This document shows positions 9,612-19,815 of a stretch of 64,000 bases of DNA, piece by piece. Location: contig NZ_CP083952.1 in NCBI RefSeq assembly GCF_006442545.2, positions 2,287,501 through 2,351,500 on the forward strand, written 5' to 3'. Numbering within the stretch: the stretch's first letter is position 1; each line of letters starts with the position of its first letter. This DNA comes from Mesorhizobium sp. B2-1-8 (GTDB taxonomy: Bacteria; Pseudomonadota; Alphaproteobacteria; Rhizobiales; Rhizobiaceae). The position numbers and the translations under genes were made by a program. A model generated the notes under the pieces. It was not told the origin of the DNA, made no database searches, and worked only from the letters and a program-made list of their open reading frames with translations.

Positions 9612-9632
9612 TTAAATCGAACGGAGATTGAG

Positions 9633-10490
9633 ATGACCTCGCAAACCAAATCAGGCTCAGGCAGCGGCACGATCACCACCAAGGACGGCACGCAAATCTA
9701 TTACAAGGACTGGGGAACCGGTCAGCCCATCGTCTTCCATCACGGTTGGCCGTTGAGCAGCGACGACTGGGACGCTCAGATGCTGTTCTTCCTCGCGCAG
9801 GGCTACCGTGTCATCGCCCATGACCGCCGCGGCCATGGCCGCTCGACCCAGACCGATATCGGCAACGAGATGGACACCTATGCCGCCGATGTGGCTGAAC
9901 TTGTCGCGCATCTCGACCTCAGGGATGCCATCCATGTCGGCCATTCGACCGGGGGCGGCGAGGTGGCGCGCTATGTTGCCCGGTATGGCTCGGGCGGCCG
10001 TGTCGCCAAGGCAGCGTTGCTCGGCGCGGTGCCGCCGATCATGCTCAAGACCCCAGCCAATCCCGGCGGCCTTCCCATCGAGGTGTTCGACGGCTTCCGT
10101 TCCGGCGTCGCCGCCAACCGTGCCCAGCTCTATGTGGATGTTCCCGCCGGCCCGTTCTACGGTTTCAACCGTCCGGGCGCCGAGGTTTCGCAGGGCGTTG
10201 TCGACAACTGGTACCGCCAGGGGATGATGGGCGGCACCAAGGCGCATTACGACTGCATCAAGGCCTTTTCGGAAACCGATTTCACCGAGGATTTGAAGGC
10301 GATCGACGTGCCGGTGCTGGTCATGCATGGCGACGACGACCAGATCGTCCCCCTCGCCGACTCGGCGCTGCTGAGCATCAAGCTGCTCAAGAAGGGCGAG
10401 CTCAAGGTCTACAAGGGTTTTCCGCACGGTATGGCCACGACCCACGCCGAAATCATCAACGCCGACCTGCTGGCTTTCTTCAAGGCTTAG
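9633..10490 (+). CDS. Alpha/beta hydrolase, cofactor-free haloperoxidase/arylesterase type
   Basis: 285 residues. Catalytic triad visible as Ser105 in GHSTGGGE, Asp near 236 in HGDDDQIVP and His265 in FPHGMA. The [14 protein letters not shown] oxyanion region and HDRRGHGRS are hallmarks of the non-haem chloroperoxidase (perhydrolase) group. These enzymes hydrolyse esters and make peracids in vitro; the natural substrate is unknown. The ATG at 9633 follows CGGAGATTGAG, a good ribosome site; the frame stays open to 9492 through the operator region, which I reject. A strong hairpin follows the stop. Probably controlled by the divergent MarR protein. Confidence 0.92.
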   Translation: MTSQTKSGSGSGTITTKDGTQIYYKDWGTGQPIVFHHGWPLSSDDWDAQMLFFLAQGYRVIAHDRRGHGRSTQTDIGNEMDTYAADVAELVAHLDLRDAIHVGHSTGGGEVARYVARYGSGGRVAKAALLGAVPPIMLKTPANPGGLPIEVFDGFRSGVAANRAQLYVDVPAGPFYGFNRPGAEVSQGVVDNWYRQGMMGGTKAHYDCIKAFSETDFTEDLKAIDVPVLVMHGDDDQIVPLADSALLSIKLLKKGELKVYKGFPHGMATTHAEIINADLLAFFKA

Positions 10491-10510
10491 ATGCTTTCCA
10501 CCTGAACGGA

Positions 10511-10540
10511 AAAGGCACCCGCCGTGAGGCGGGTGCCTTT
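10511..10540. terminator. Bidirectional hairpin terminator
   Basis: AAAGGCACCCGCC (10511-10523) and GGCGGGTGCCTTT (10528-10540) form a perfect 13-bp stem with a GTGA loop, lying between the convergent hydrolase and MFS genes. The A and T ends make it usable in either direction. Confidence 0.85.
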
Positions 10541-10561
10541 GCCTGGATACGCTCGGATGAT

Positions 10562-11803
10562 TTAAGCGGTTGCTTGCGCCTTCCGGGCTTCCTTCATGTT
10601 GGGCAGGAACACCGTTAGCAGCCCCAGGAACGGCAGGTACGAGCAGATCTGGAAGACGAAGTCGATGCCCTTCATGTCGGCGACGAAGCCAAGCACGGCG
10701 GCCGCGATGCCGCCGACGCCGAAGGCGAAGCCGAAGAAGATGCCGGCGATCGTGCCGACGCGGCCCGGCACCAGTTCCTGCGCGAAGACGACGATGTTGG
10801 AGAAGGCCGACGACAGGATGAGGCCGATCAGCACCGTCAGCACCATCGTCCATTCCATGTTGGCGTAGGGGAGCGCCAGCGTGAAGGGCAGGACGCCGAC
10901 GATCGAGAACCAGATCATCGCCTTTTGTCCATAGCGGTCGCCGAACGGACCGCCGAGCAGGATGCCTAGCGCCGAAGAGCCGAGGAAGAGGAACAGCATG
11001 ACCTGCGACATCTGCACCGAAACGCCGAACTTATGGATGGAATAGAAGGTGTAGTAGCTGGCGAGGCTGGCGATGTAGGCGTTCTTGGTCAGCACCAGCA
11101 AGGTCAGCACCGCCAATGCCCACATCACCTTCCGGCGCGGGAAGGGCGAGACGAAGCTTGCCGTCTTGCGATTGCCTTGGGCGGCTCGCAGGCGGCTGTA
11201 CCAGCCGCCGACCTGCCACAGGATGACGATGCCGATCAGCGAGCCGACGGCGAACCAGGCGATGCTGGTCTGGCCGAAGGGCACGACGATGAAGGCGGCC
11301 AGCAAGGGACCCATGGACTGGCCGAAATTGCCGCCGACCTGGAACAGCGACTGCGCCAAGCCAAACCGGCCACCGGATGCGAAGCGGGCGATGCGCGAGG
11401 ATTCCGGATGGAAGATCGCCGAACCGATGCCGATCAGCGAGGCACCGATCAGGAGCAGATAGTAGTGCCCGGCATAGGCCAGCACGACCAGGCCGATCAG
11501 CGAGGACGCCATGCCCCAGGGCAGCGAATAAGGCATCGGCCGCTTGTCGGTAACCGCGCCGATGATCGGCTGCAGCAGGGATGCCGTCACCTGGAAGGTG
11601 AAGGTCAACAGGCCGATCTGCCAGAAGTCGAGGCCGTAATTGTCTTTCAGAAGCGGATAGATGGCCGATAGCAGCGACTGCATGATGTCGTTGATGGAGT
11701 GGCAGAGGCTCACCGCCAGGATGACGGTGAAGGCCGTCGCCTGGGCTGAAGCGTGACTGGCGGTCGCTTGTGTCGCGACGCTGCTGGCTGTCGTATCGGT
11801 CAA
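10562..11803 (-). CDS. MFS transporter, fosmidomycin-resistance (Fsr) type
   Basis: 413 residues, about 12 membrane segments, inner-membrane efflux protein. The helix-1 SLCHSINDIMQSLLSAIYPLL and FHPESSRIA blocks are characteristic of the Fsr group of the major facilitator superfamily. The start is TTG at 11803 (no ATG in place), with CGGAG 7 bp before it. The true substrate is unknown; the family name comes from E. coli fosmidomycin efflux. It is divergent from an AraC-type regulator 138 bp away, a common transporter/regulator pair. Confidence 0.9.
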   Translation of the reverse strand: MTDTTASSVATQATASHASAQATAFTVILAVSLCHSINDIMQSLLSAIYPLLKDNYGLDFWQIGLLTFTFQVTASLLQPIIGAVTDKRPMPYSLPWGMASSLIGLVVLAYAGHYYLLLIGASLIGIGSAIFHPESSRIARFASGGRFGLAQSLFQVGGNFGQSMGPLLAAFIVVPFGQTSIAWFAVGSLIGIVILWQVGGWYSRLRAAQGNRKTASFVSPFPRRKVMWALAVLTLLVLTKNAYIASLASYYTFYSIHKFGVSVQMSQVMLFLFLGSSALGILLGGPFGDRYGQKAMIWFSIVGVLPFTLALPYANMEWTMVLTVLIGLILSSAFSNIVVFAQELVPGRVGTIAGIFFGFAFGVGGIAAAVLGFVADMKGIDFVFQICSYLPFLGLLTVFLPNMKEARKAQATA

Positions 11804-11941
11804 GATAGGCTCCGTAGTCTTTTTGGCGGGTTGTCCCCGCAGGCGACGTGGCGGGGCTTCCCGCAGGCAGCCTTATAGTCCGGTTGCCAAGCGACTTCTT
11901 TCGTGGTTTGGTCCAATAGTTTCGCGAGTGGGCCATACCGA

Positions 11942-12838
11942 ATGCCAAAAACCAGGGAGATTTTCGGCGCCGGCCACACCGATCTCGAGCAATTGCACGG
12001 GTTGCGCTGGCAGTGGCTCGAGCAGGCGGTCGGGCCGGCAGTGGTGTTGCCGACCGAATATCCGGACGGCTACCACGTGCCGCACCACCACCACAGCCGC
12101 AGCCAGTTGCTGCACGCGCTGGTCGGCGTCGTGCTGGTGACGACGCGGCATGGGCGCTGGATGGTGCCGCCGGACCATGCGATGTGGATTCCGGCCGGCA
12201 TCGAACATTCCGTCGAGATGCTGGGCGATGTCTCGATGCGCTCCGTCTATGTCATGCCGCAGGCGATCCCGGGCCTGCCGGAGGGCATGCGCGTGGTCGG
12301 CATCACCGACCTGATGCACAGTCTGATCGTGGAATCCGAGAAGCTGCCGCAAGGCGGCGAATTGGAAGGACGCGGCGGCCTGATCATGAGCCTTCTCCTG
12401 CACGAAATCCCGCAATTGCCGGAGCGGCCGCTCGGCCTGCCGTTTCCGTCCGATCCCAGACTGGCGGCGCTCTGCCGGCGTTTCGTCGCCGCACCCTCGC
12501 CGCACGCAACGATCGACGAATGGGCCGATACCGTCGGCATGAGCAGGCGCTCCTTCACGCGCGCCTTCCAGCGTCAGACCGGCCTGTCGCTGTCGACATG
12601 GCGCCAGCAGGCCTGCCTGTTCGCGGCGCTGCCGAGGCTCGCCGATGGCGAGCCGATCACCCGGGTGGCGCTGGATCTCGGTTATGACAGCGTGCCGGCC
12701 TTCATCACCATGTTCAAGCGCATGCTGGGTTCCTCGCCGCGCGGCTATATGCGCGGCGCGCGTGATGCCGGCGAAGGCATGCGCCGAGCCCCGGCCCGGT
12801 TAGAAGCCCCGGCACCCTCGGCCTTGCCGCAGGGGTAA
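11942..12838 (+). CDS. AraC-family regulator with N-terminal cupin
   Basis: 298 residues. The N-terminal cupin domain includes HHHHSRSQLLHALVGV and PPDHAMWIPAGIEHSV; the C-terminal double helix-turn-helix runs from EWADTVGMSRRSFTRAF to PITRVALDLGYDSVPAFITM. This layout resembles the YeaM/NimR group, whose members control an adjacent MFS exporter, and here an MFS gene is divergent. The ATG at 11942 is preferred over a GTG at 11903. The effector is unknown. The C-terminal 30 residues are Ala/Pro/Arg-rich. Confidence 0.88.
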   Translation: MPKTREIFGAGHTDLEQLHGLRWQWLEQAVGPAVVLPTEYPDGYHVPHHHHSRSQLLHALVGVVLVTTRHGRWMVPPDHAMWIPAGIEHSVEMLGDVSMRSVYVMPQAIPGLPEGMRVVGITDLMHSLIVESEKLPQGGELEGRGGLIMSLLLHEIPQLPERPLGLPFPSDPRLAALCRRFVAAPSPHATIDEWADTVGMSRRSFTRAFQRQTGLSLSTWRQQACLFAALPRLADGEPITRVALDLGYDSVPAFITMFKRMLGSSPRGYMRGARDAGEGMRRAPARLEAPAPSALPQG

Positions 12839-12846
12839 CCGGCTTT

Positions 12847-13782
<936 letters not shown>

Positions 13783-13937
13783 GCACCGTTCCTGGTGGAG
13801 GACGGAGAGGTCCGGCGGACTCTCCTGCGCCTTTTAACCGGGCTTTTAGCGGCCCGCGCCGGTATTGCAAGCGCCGAGATCGTGAATCCGCCGGCTAAGC
13901 CCAGGAAAACTGTTCGGCATCACCGACTGGCAAGACC

Positions 13938-14573
13938 TCAACTCGCTTTGCCGCTAAGAAAGGCCGCGAACTGATCGATGGTCTGGTCGGCGATCGCCTG
14001 CATGGTGGCCGGCGAGACCGACTTCCAGCTGTCGGCGCCCGCGCTGCCGCCGGAATTGGTCGAAGGCGCCTTCATCTGGCCGTTGATGCGGTGCAGCCGG
14101 TTACCGGAGGGGTCGTAGACGTCCCAGACATAGATGACGGTGGTGTCCTTGCCCTCCGTCATCGCCGAGAAGTAGCCCTTGAGCACGTGGGTAGCGGTCT
14201 GGTCCTGGCTGCCGGCCAGCGTGATGCCGCGCTGCTTGGCGCGTGTCTGCAGTTCCGCCGTCAGCGGCGTGGCGGCTTCCACCGAAGCGCCGACGATCGG
14301 CGCGATCTGCAGCCGGGTCTTCGACAGGATGGCGGCGGCCTGGGCGGAGGTGACGGGCGCGGCGGCGGGTGCGCCCGCCGTCGTGGTGGCCGTCGCGGCC
14401 GGCGCCGGGGCTGGAACGGTGGCCGCAGCGCTGCCTTGCGTGGCGGGTGCGGGCTGTGCCGAAGCCGCCGGCGGGGTGATGGCGGAAGGTTCGAGGACGT
14501 CCTTTGCGTTGGTGCAGGCGGTCAAAGCCAATGCCACAAGCAATGACACGGTCGTCACATGCGATCGTCTCAT
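13938..14573 (-). CDS. Predicted lipoprotein of unknown function
   Basis: 211 residues. Signal sequence ends in a lipobox ALTAC, so the protein should be lipid-anchored. Residues about 30-85 are an Ala/Pro/Thr linker; the remaining ~130 residues are globular (LKGYFSAMTEGKDTTVIYVWDVYDPSGNRLHRINGQ). I do not recognise the fold. The ATG at 14573 gives a proper signal start (MRRSHVTTVSLLVALAL) and has AAGGAG 11 bp upstream; the longer frame to 14609 lacks a signal-like start. It follows the M24 gene by 43 bp and may share its transcript. Confidence 0.78.
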   Translation of the reverse strand: MRRSHVTTVSLLVALALTACTNAKDVLEPSAITPPAASAQPAPATQGSAAATVPAPAPAATATTTAGAPAAAPVTSAQAAAILSKTRLQIAPIVGASVEAATPLTAELQTRAKQRGITLAGSQDQTATHVLKGYFSAMTEGKDTTVIYVWDVYDPSGNRLHRINGQMKAPSTNSGGSAGADSWKSVSPATMQAIADQTIDQFAAFLSGKAS

Positions 14574-14616
14574 TTGCCTTCTAACTCCTTGGCGAAGAAC
14601 GTCTCCCATTGTGGAT

Positions 14617-15768
14617 TCACTGCACGATCAAGTCGAGATCATGGCGGGACAGCGGCTTCGGCTGGGATTCGGTGGTCAGGTAGGTGCGGCCAAGCGTCAT
14701 CGCCGTCTCGGTCTCGGAATCCATGATGATCATGTGGGCAAACAGCGTCATGTTCGGCGCGATCGGCTCGGGATTACCCTGGTAGAACATCGGCATGTCC
14801 ATCCAGGACGGCGTGAAGCGGGCGCCGACCGAATAGCCGCAGGCGTTCAGCCGGTGCTTGGTCAGGCCGTGCGCTTCCATTGTGCGGGCGTGGGCGTCGA
14901 ACACGTCGCCGAAGGTGTTTGCGGGCGTAATCGCCTTTTCGACGGCCAGAAGCGCTGCACGCGCCGCGTCGAACAGCTCCTGATGGCGCTTGGAGACCTT
15001 GCCGGTCAGCACCGTGCGCATCATCGGCGCATGGTAATGATGGAAGACGCCGGCCCATTCGAGCGTCAGCTGGTCGTTCTTGGTGAGCTTGCGGCGGCCG
15101 GCCTTGTAGCGGCACAGCAGCGCATCGACGCCGGAGCCGATGATGAACTCGTTGGCCGGGTAGTCGCCGCCACCGGCGAAGATCGCGCCCTGCATGGCGG
15201 CGAGGATCAGCGCCTCGTCGCCGCCCTGCTTGATCAGCGGCAGCGCCGCGTCCAGCGCGTCGTCGGAAAGATTGGCGGCCTTTTCCGCCTTGGCGACCTC
15301 GGCAGGGCTCTTGAACAGGCGCAGCCGGCCGACGATGCCGGAAGCATCGGCGATCTGGCCGAAGGTCTGCAACTGCTCGTCCAGGCGGCGGCCATTAAAG
15401 GCGGTCAGGCCGTGGGTGTCGTATTCGACGCCGATGCGGGCGCCGAGCAGGTCGAGTTCGTTGAGCAGGTTGCGCAGGTCGACCGCCGGATTGGCGCCGT
15501 CGCGGTCGGTCCACAGCACGATGTTGTCGATGATCGATGTGTGGCGCGCCTGGCGCAGATCGGCCGAGCGGGTCAGAAGCACCATGGAGCCGTCGGCCTT
15601 CACCACCAGGCACTGGAAGAAGCAGAAGCCGAACGTGTCGTAGCCGGTCAGCCAGTACATGCTTTCCTGCGCGAACAGCAGGATGGCGTCGAGCTTCTTC
15701 TCGGCCATCTCGATCATCAGCCGGTCGCGCCGCGCGTCGAATTCCGATCGTTCAAAATGCAGCACCAT
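14617..15768 (-). CDS. M24-family (creatinase/prolidase fold) hydrolase lacking metal ligands
   Basis: 383 residues with the two-domain creatinase/prolidase layout (N-terminal domain to ~160, pita-bread domain after). Metallo-members carry Asp-Asp-His-Glu-Glu; here the first positions fall in LTLEWAGVFHHYHAPMMRT (Glu and Ala instead of Asp and Asp), and the C-terminal Glu positions read AHMIIMDS and LGRTYLTTE. This looks like the metal-free branch, as in creatinase or ectoine-hydrolase-like proteins, so peptidase activity is doubtful. Its ATG overlaps the pgeF stop by one base (TAATG), so translation is probably coupled. Confidence 0.85.
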   Translation of the reverse strand: MVLHFERSEFDARRDRLMIEMAEKKLDAILLFAQESMYWLTGYDTFGFCFFQCLVVKADGSMVLLTRSADLRQARHTSIIDNIVLWTDRDGANPAVDLRNLLNELDLLGARIGVEYDTHGLTAFNGRRLDEQLQTFGQIADASGIVGRLRLFKSPAEVAKAEKAANLSDDALDAALPLIKQGGDEALILAAMQGAIFAGGGDYPANEFIIGSGVDALLCRYKAGRRKLTKNDQLTLEWAGVFHHYHAPMMRTVLTGKVSKRHQELFDAARAALLAVEKAITPANTFGDVFDAHARTMEAHGLTKHRLNACGYSVGARFTPSWMDMPMFYQGNPEPIAPNMTLFAHMIIMDSETETAMTLGRTYLTTESQPKPLSRHDLDLIVQ

Positions 15769-16562
15769 TATACCTCCTCCAAAACGATTGCCGAAACCTG
15801 CCGGCCATAATCGGGCTCCTTGCGGTGCGTGGTGCGCCGGTAGGAGAAAAACAGATCTTCCTCGGCATAGGTGCAGCGGCCAAGGCCATCGGCCCTCACT
15901 CCGGCCCTGGCCAGCCGGTCGATCGTATAGCGGTTGAGGTCGAACATCGAATGGCCGGCATGTGCCGAAGGCACGAAATACCGCGCATTCTCACTGTCGG
16001 CACCGACGAAGCGGGCGACGAATTCCGGCCCCACTTCGTAATTGTCGGGGCCGATCGAAGGCCCGAGCACAGCGACGATGTTTTCGCGACGGGCGCCGAG
16101 GCTTTCCATGGCGGCAATGGTGTTTTCGAGCACGCCCGTGAAAGCGCCTTTCCAGCCGGCATGCGCCGCGCCGATGATGCGCGCGCCGGTATCCGCGAAC
16201 AGAACCGGGCCGCAGTCGGCGGTCGAGGCGCCGATGGCGATGCCCGGCCTGTCGGTGACGATGGCATCGGCCTTGGGCCGCTCGCCCGCGAAGGGTTCCC
16301 TGGCGATGATGACGTCGGGCGAATGGATCTGCCAGGCGGTCAACAGATGGCTTGCGGGCACGCCCATCCAGGCGGCGACGCGAGCCCGGTTCTGCGCCAC
16401 CAGCGCCTGGTCGTCATCCGACCCGGTGCCGATGTTGAGGCCCTTGTAGATGCCCGTGGAGACGCCGCCGATGCGGGTGAAATAGCCGTGACGGATGCCT
16501 TGTGCCTGCGCCTGGTCCAGCAGCGGCGACCGAACGGGATCCGGTTTGGTCTGATTCAGCAT
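15768..16562 (-). CDS. pgeF: Purine nucleoside phosphorylase/laccase-like YfiH (LACC1, PgeF) family
   Basis: 264 residues. Family enzymes act on adenosine, inosine and other nucleosides, and PgeF edits misincorporated L-Ser in peptidoglycan precursors. Conserved His/Cys/His metal-site motifs: TAWQIHS, GASTADCGPVLF and AAHAGWKG. The ATG at 16562 gives the family length; the frame remains open to 17012 inside midA, which is not coding. A hairpin lies between midA and this gene. The stop overlaps the next start by one base. Confidence 0.92.
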   Translation of the reverse strand: MLNQTKPDPVRSPLLDQAQAQGIRHGYFTRIGGVSTGIYKGLNIGTGSDDDQALVAQNRARVAAWMGVPASHLLTAWQIHSPDVIIAREPFAGERPKADAIVTDRPGIAIGASTADCGPVLFADTGARIIGAAHAGWKGAFTGVLENTIAAMESLGARRENIVAVLGPSIGPDNYEVGPEFVARFVGADSENARYFVPSAHAGHSMFDLNRYTIDRLARAGVRADGLGRCTYAEEDLFFSYRRTTHRKEPDYGRQVSAIVLEEV

Positions 16563-16600
16563 GCGGGCGTTGTTGTCCGTGTGGGCGGTTTCGTCAAGGA

Positions 16601-16630
16601 AAAGCGGCCGGCGGTCCGGCCGCTCTTTTA
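16601..16630 (-). terminator. Hairpin between midA and pgeF
   Basis: AGCGGCCGG (16603-16611) and CCGGCCGCT (16616-16624) form a 9-bp stem with a 4-nt loop, flanked by short A and T runs. Read on the minus strand it follows midA by about 40 bp and ends in CTTTTCC, a weak T-run. It may end or attenuate the lgt-midA transcript before pgeF. Confidence 0.5.
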
Positions 16631-16665
16631 CCGGACGGGAGATTGGGAGGGGTAGCGATGAAAAG

Positions 16666-17754
16666 TCAATCCGCCGTGGCGAAGGGCCTGACGGAGATGC
16701 CGCGCGGAACGATGGCGAGGACCTTGAAGAGTTCACCCATGGCTTGCGGGCCGGCGAGGCGCTCGACGGCATCCGATATCTCGTCGCGTGCCGGCTGGCC
16801 GGCATCCGCGCCCAACTGGCCGGCGCGCTCCAGAATGCCCATGCCGAGCAGGAAATTGCCCTGTGTCGACAGATAGGTGTCGAGACCGTGCGCGCGCACG
16901 ATCGCTGCAAGGGCGGCGAAATCGACATGGGAGGTAAGGTCCGCTTCGCCGGGACTGGCCAGCACATCTTCGTGATTGTGCCGGCGCAGGGCCTGCAGCG
17001 TGTCGCCGACACCGGGCTGCAGATGCCCGTAGTCGAGGAACAGTCCGGCGCCGCCGTCGCCGGCTATGCGCTCGGCGATCGCCGCCATCAGGGCCGTGCG
17101 GGCCGGCGCGATTTCGACGATCGCGCCTTGCGGCGCGTCGACTGCATCCCTGGGCAGCAGCGTCGGGTCGACGGAGCCGACGCCGGCGAAGAAGCAAAGA
17201 TTGTCCGCGTCGTCCAGGCCGACCATGCGCTCGCGCCACTCGGCGCCGGCGCGGACGAACTGGCGGATGGGCACGGCATCGAACAGTTCGTTGCCGACGA
17301 TCAGCAGCGGCTGCCGCGGCAGCGTGCCGACGACCTCGTGCCAGGAAACAGCAAATGGTGTCGCGCCGAGCGTCTGTTTCTGGATTTCCGTCAGGCGCGG
17401 GCTGGTCTCGATCATGGCGATGGCGGCGCCATTGGCCAAGGCCGGATCGAGCCGCGACAAGGTGCGCAGCATGTCCTTCATCAGCGTGCCGCGGCCGGGG
17501 CCGATCTCGGCGATGGTGACCGGCATCGGCCGGCCGATCGCTGCCCAGGCCTGGTAAAACCAGACGGCGACGAGTTCGCCGAACATCTGGCTGATCTCCG
17601 GCGCGGTGATGAAGTCGCCGGCCGCGCCGAACGGTTCGCGTGTCGTGTAGTAGCCGTCGCGCGGATCGAACAGGCACAGCGCCATGTATTCGTTGACGGG
17701 CATCGGGCCAACCGCCTCGATCAGGTCGACGATGCGGGATTTCAGTCGCGTCAT
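16666..17754 (-). CDS. SAM-dependent methyltransferase, MidA/NDUFAF7 family
   Basis: 362 residues. Bacterial relative of mitochondrial NDUFAF7/MidA, which methylates an Arg of a complex I subunit. Visible: [19 protein letters not shown], the SAM loop [33 protein letters not shown], and [19 protein letters not shown]. Its ATG overlaps the lgt stop by 4 bp (ATGA). The in vivo target in this organism is inferred only from the family. Confidence 0.92.
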   Translation of the reverse strand: MTRLKSRIVDLIEAVGPMPVNEYMALCLFDPRDGYYTTREPFGAAGDFITAPEISQMFGELVAVWFYQAWAAIGRPMPVTIAEIGPGRGTLMKDMLRTLSRLDPALANGAAIAMIETSPRLTEIQKQTLGATPFAVSWHEVVGTLPRQPLLIVGNELFDAVPIRQFVRAGAEWRERMVGLDDADNLCFFAGVGSVDPTLLPRDAVDAPQGAIVEIAPARTALMAAIAERIAGDGGAGLFLDYGHLQPGVGDTLQALRRHNHEDVLASPGEADLTSHVDFAALAAIVRAHGLDTYLSTQGNFLLGMGILERAGQLGADAGQPARDEISDAVERLAGPQAMGELFKVLAIVPRGISVRPFATAD

Positions 17755-18611
17755 GTCGCTTGCTGTTGCGTTTGGATCACTGGCTTGGCTGTCGCCATCG
17801 CCCAGATTCCGGCCAGCACCATCGGCGTCGACAGGATCATGCCCATGGTCAGCCAGTTGGTGCCTAGGAGATAGCCGAGCTGCTGGTCGGGTTCGCGGAA
17901 GAACTCGACAAAGATGCGTGACAGGCCGTAGCCGCAGATGAAAGCGCCGCCGACGAAGCGCGGCGTCTTCAGCTTGAGGTGCGAGTGGGTGAGGATGCGC
18001 AGCACGAGAAACAGCACCAGCCCTTCGAGCAAGGCTTCGTAGAGCTGGCTTGGATGGCGGGTGAACGGACCGCCATTGGGGAATTCGATCGCCCAGGGCA
18101 CATCGGTAGGCCGTCCCCAGAGCTCGGAGTTGATGAAGTTGGCGACGCGCACGAGGCCAAGGCCGACCGGCACGCCGGCTGCCACGACATCGAACAGAGA
18201 CCAGGTGCGGATGCCGCGCTTAAAGGAAAACAGCGTCATGGCCAGGATGACGCCGAGCAGGCCGCCATGGAAGGACATGCCGCCTTGCCAGACGGCGAAG
18301 ATATCGAGCGGATGGGCGATATAGCGCGCCAGGTCGTAGAACAGCACATAGCCGGTGCGGCCGCCCAGAACCACGCCGATGGCCGCCCAGACGATGAAAT
18401 CGTCGAGATCCTCCGGCTTCATCGGCAGGACGCCGTCGGGCCACAGTTTCGGATTGGCGGCGAGCCGCTTGGCATACCACCAGGCAAACAGGATGCCGAC
18501 GATGTAACCGATGCCGTACCAGTGCACCGCCAGCGGCCCGATCTGGATGAGGATCGGGTTGATGTTCGGGAAAGGCAGCGAAGCCAACGGCAGCAGGAAA
18601 TACTCGTTCAA
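17751..18611 (-). CDS. lgt: Prolipoprotein diacylglyceryl transferase
   Basis: 286 residues, about 7 membrane helices. Transfers diacylglycerol from phosphatidylglycerol to the lipobox Cys of prolipoproteins, the first step of lipoprotein maturation. The signature [14 protein letters not shown] and the essential-His region MSFHGGLLG are present. The start is TTG at 18611; no ATG or GTG is in frame before the conserved [20 protein letters not shown]. First gene of lgt-midA-(pgeF-M24). Clients in this window include the lipoproteins at 13938 and 29452. Confidence 0.94.
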   Translation of the reverse strand: MNEYFLLPLASLPFPNINPILIQIGPLAVHWYGIGYIVGILFAWWYAKRLAANPKLWPDGVLPMKPEDLDDFIVWAAIGVVLGGRTGYVLFYDLARYIAHPLDIFAVWQGGMSFHGGLLGVILAMTLFSFKRGIRTWSLFDVVAAGVPVGLGLVRVANFINSELWGRPTDVPWAIEFPNGGPFTRHPSQLYEALLEGLVLFLVLRILTHSHLKLKTPRFVGGAFICGYGLSRIFVEFFREPDQQLGYLLGTNWLTMGMILSTPMVLAGIWAMATAKPVIQTQQQAT

Positions 18612-18738
18612 CGGAAAGCTCTCGGTTGCGATCGGCGCGGACCATGCGGCAGGGTTTTGGCAGGGTCAAGGCAAGGTCACGGCCGTCCATGGTCCGTAAA
18701 CAGGATCGCTTCAAGGTCCATCGCGCGGACGGACGTCC

Positions 18739-18981
18739 TCAACCCCTGGGCTTGCCGGCCACCACTTCACGCAAGGCGTCGTTGATCCTGTCCTGCCAGC
18801 CGGGACCATCTTCCTGGAAATGATCGAGCACGGCCCGGTCGATCCTGATCGAGACAAGCTCGCGGACATTCGGAGCGGTGGAGGGTTCGCGTGGCGGGGC
18901 CGCGGCCGGCTTCTTGACTGGCTTGAAGACAGCTTCGGCAGCTTCCATCGGATTTGTCGGTCTGCGGGGGGGCGTTGCCAT
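18739..18981 (-). CDS. BrnA-like antitoxin-family protein without a BrnT partner
   Basis: 80 residues. The C-terminal half, LVSIRIDRAVLDHFQEDGPG plus WQDRINDALREVV, matches the ribbon-helix-helix BrnA antitoxin family. The N-terminal half is Pro/Ala/Lys-rich. No BrnT-like toxin frame lies on either side (neighbours are lgt and ubiK), so it is either an orphan antitoxin or a DNA-binding protein with another job. ATG at 18981. Confidence 0.75.
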   Translation of the reverse strand: MATPPRRPTNPMEAAEAVFKPVKKPAAAPPREPSTAPNVRELVSIRIDRAVLDHFQEDGPGWQDRINDALREVVAGKPRG

Positions 18982-19193
18982 CGGTTATCCTGATTGAACG
19001 TGCCTGAAGCGGAGAGAGGGGGTCATAATAGGCGACTTGCCACCACGAAGTACAGCTTCGGAGCCGTTCGGAAGGGCGTGGCGCTCACCATGCGGCTGTG
19101 CGCCATAGCAACGCAGCAGCCGCAGCTAGCTTCAACGTTCTTGCATTCCTCGCGCCACGTCACTAATTCCAATCAAGCAAGCGAGGAATTGCC

Positions 19194-19496
19194 ATGTCGA
19201 CCGGACCGAACCGCATTCTCGATGAATTCGCCAAGCTGATGACCGACGCCGCCGGTGCCGCTCAGGGTGTGCGGCGCGAGGTGGAGACGGCCTTCAAGGG
19301 CCAGGCGGAACGCATCCTCAACTCCATGGATGTCGTGCAGCGCGAGGAGTTCGAGGCCGCGCGCGAGATGGCGGCCAAGGCGCGGGAAGAGAACGGCAGG
19401 CTCGCCGAGCGCATCGAGACGCTCGAGGCCAGGATCGCCGAACTGACCGGCCAGGCCACACCTGCGGCTCCGGCGAAGCCCAAGCCGAAAAAATAA
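19194..19496 (+). CDS. ubiK: Ubiquinone biosynthesis accessory factor UbiK (BMFP family)
   Basis: 100 residues. Small coiled-coil protein that helps UbiJ and the Ubi complex in aerobic ubiquinone synthesis. Amphipathic N-terminal part (NRILDEFAKLMTDAAGAAQG), the VQREEFEAAREMAAKAREE helix and an ELTGQ segment are typical; an Ala/Pro/Lys tail ends the protein. CGAGGAA lies 7 bp before the ATG. Confidence 0.88.
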   Translation: MSTGPNRILDEFAKLMTDAAGAAQGVRREVETAFKGQAERILNSMDVVQREEFEAAREMAAKAREENGRLAERIETLEARIAELTGQATPAAPAKPKPKK

Positions 19497-19544
19497 TTCG
19501 TTAAACTTTTCCACAAAGCACCAGCCTGAAAATCGCTTTGCCGT

Positions 19545-19669
19545 GAATCGCTTACCGGCATTGCGTGACTCTTTGTGACAGGCACCTTTCCACATGCGAA
19601 TGACGCAGTGCGAAAAATTGGGCTGTTCACGCGACTCCCGATCAATAGACTGAATTTGTTGCATGATTC
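19545..19669. promoter_or_regulatory. Cluster of four GANTC sites before the YbjN gene
   Basis: GAATC at 19545, GACTC at 19567, GACTC at 19633 and GATTC at 19665 lie within 125 bp of the 319-bp gap upstream of the YbjN gene. GANTC is the CcrM methylation site of alphaproteobacteria, and clusters occur at some cell-cycle promoters. No clear -35/-10 pair was recognised. Confidence 0.45.
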
Positions 19670-19815
19670 GGAGCAGGGGTCATGCGCCGGGCGGTGGGGT
19701 CCGGTCTGGGGTCTTTGCGTTGAGAAGTCCTGGCCGTCCGAGTTCTAGACAAGATTGTTCGTCGTGTGTGCCCCGCGGAGCGTGTGGCGCTCCCCCTGAA
19801 CACAGGAAGCATTCC

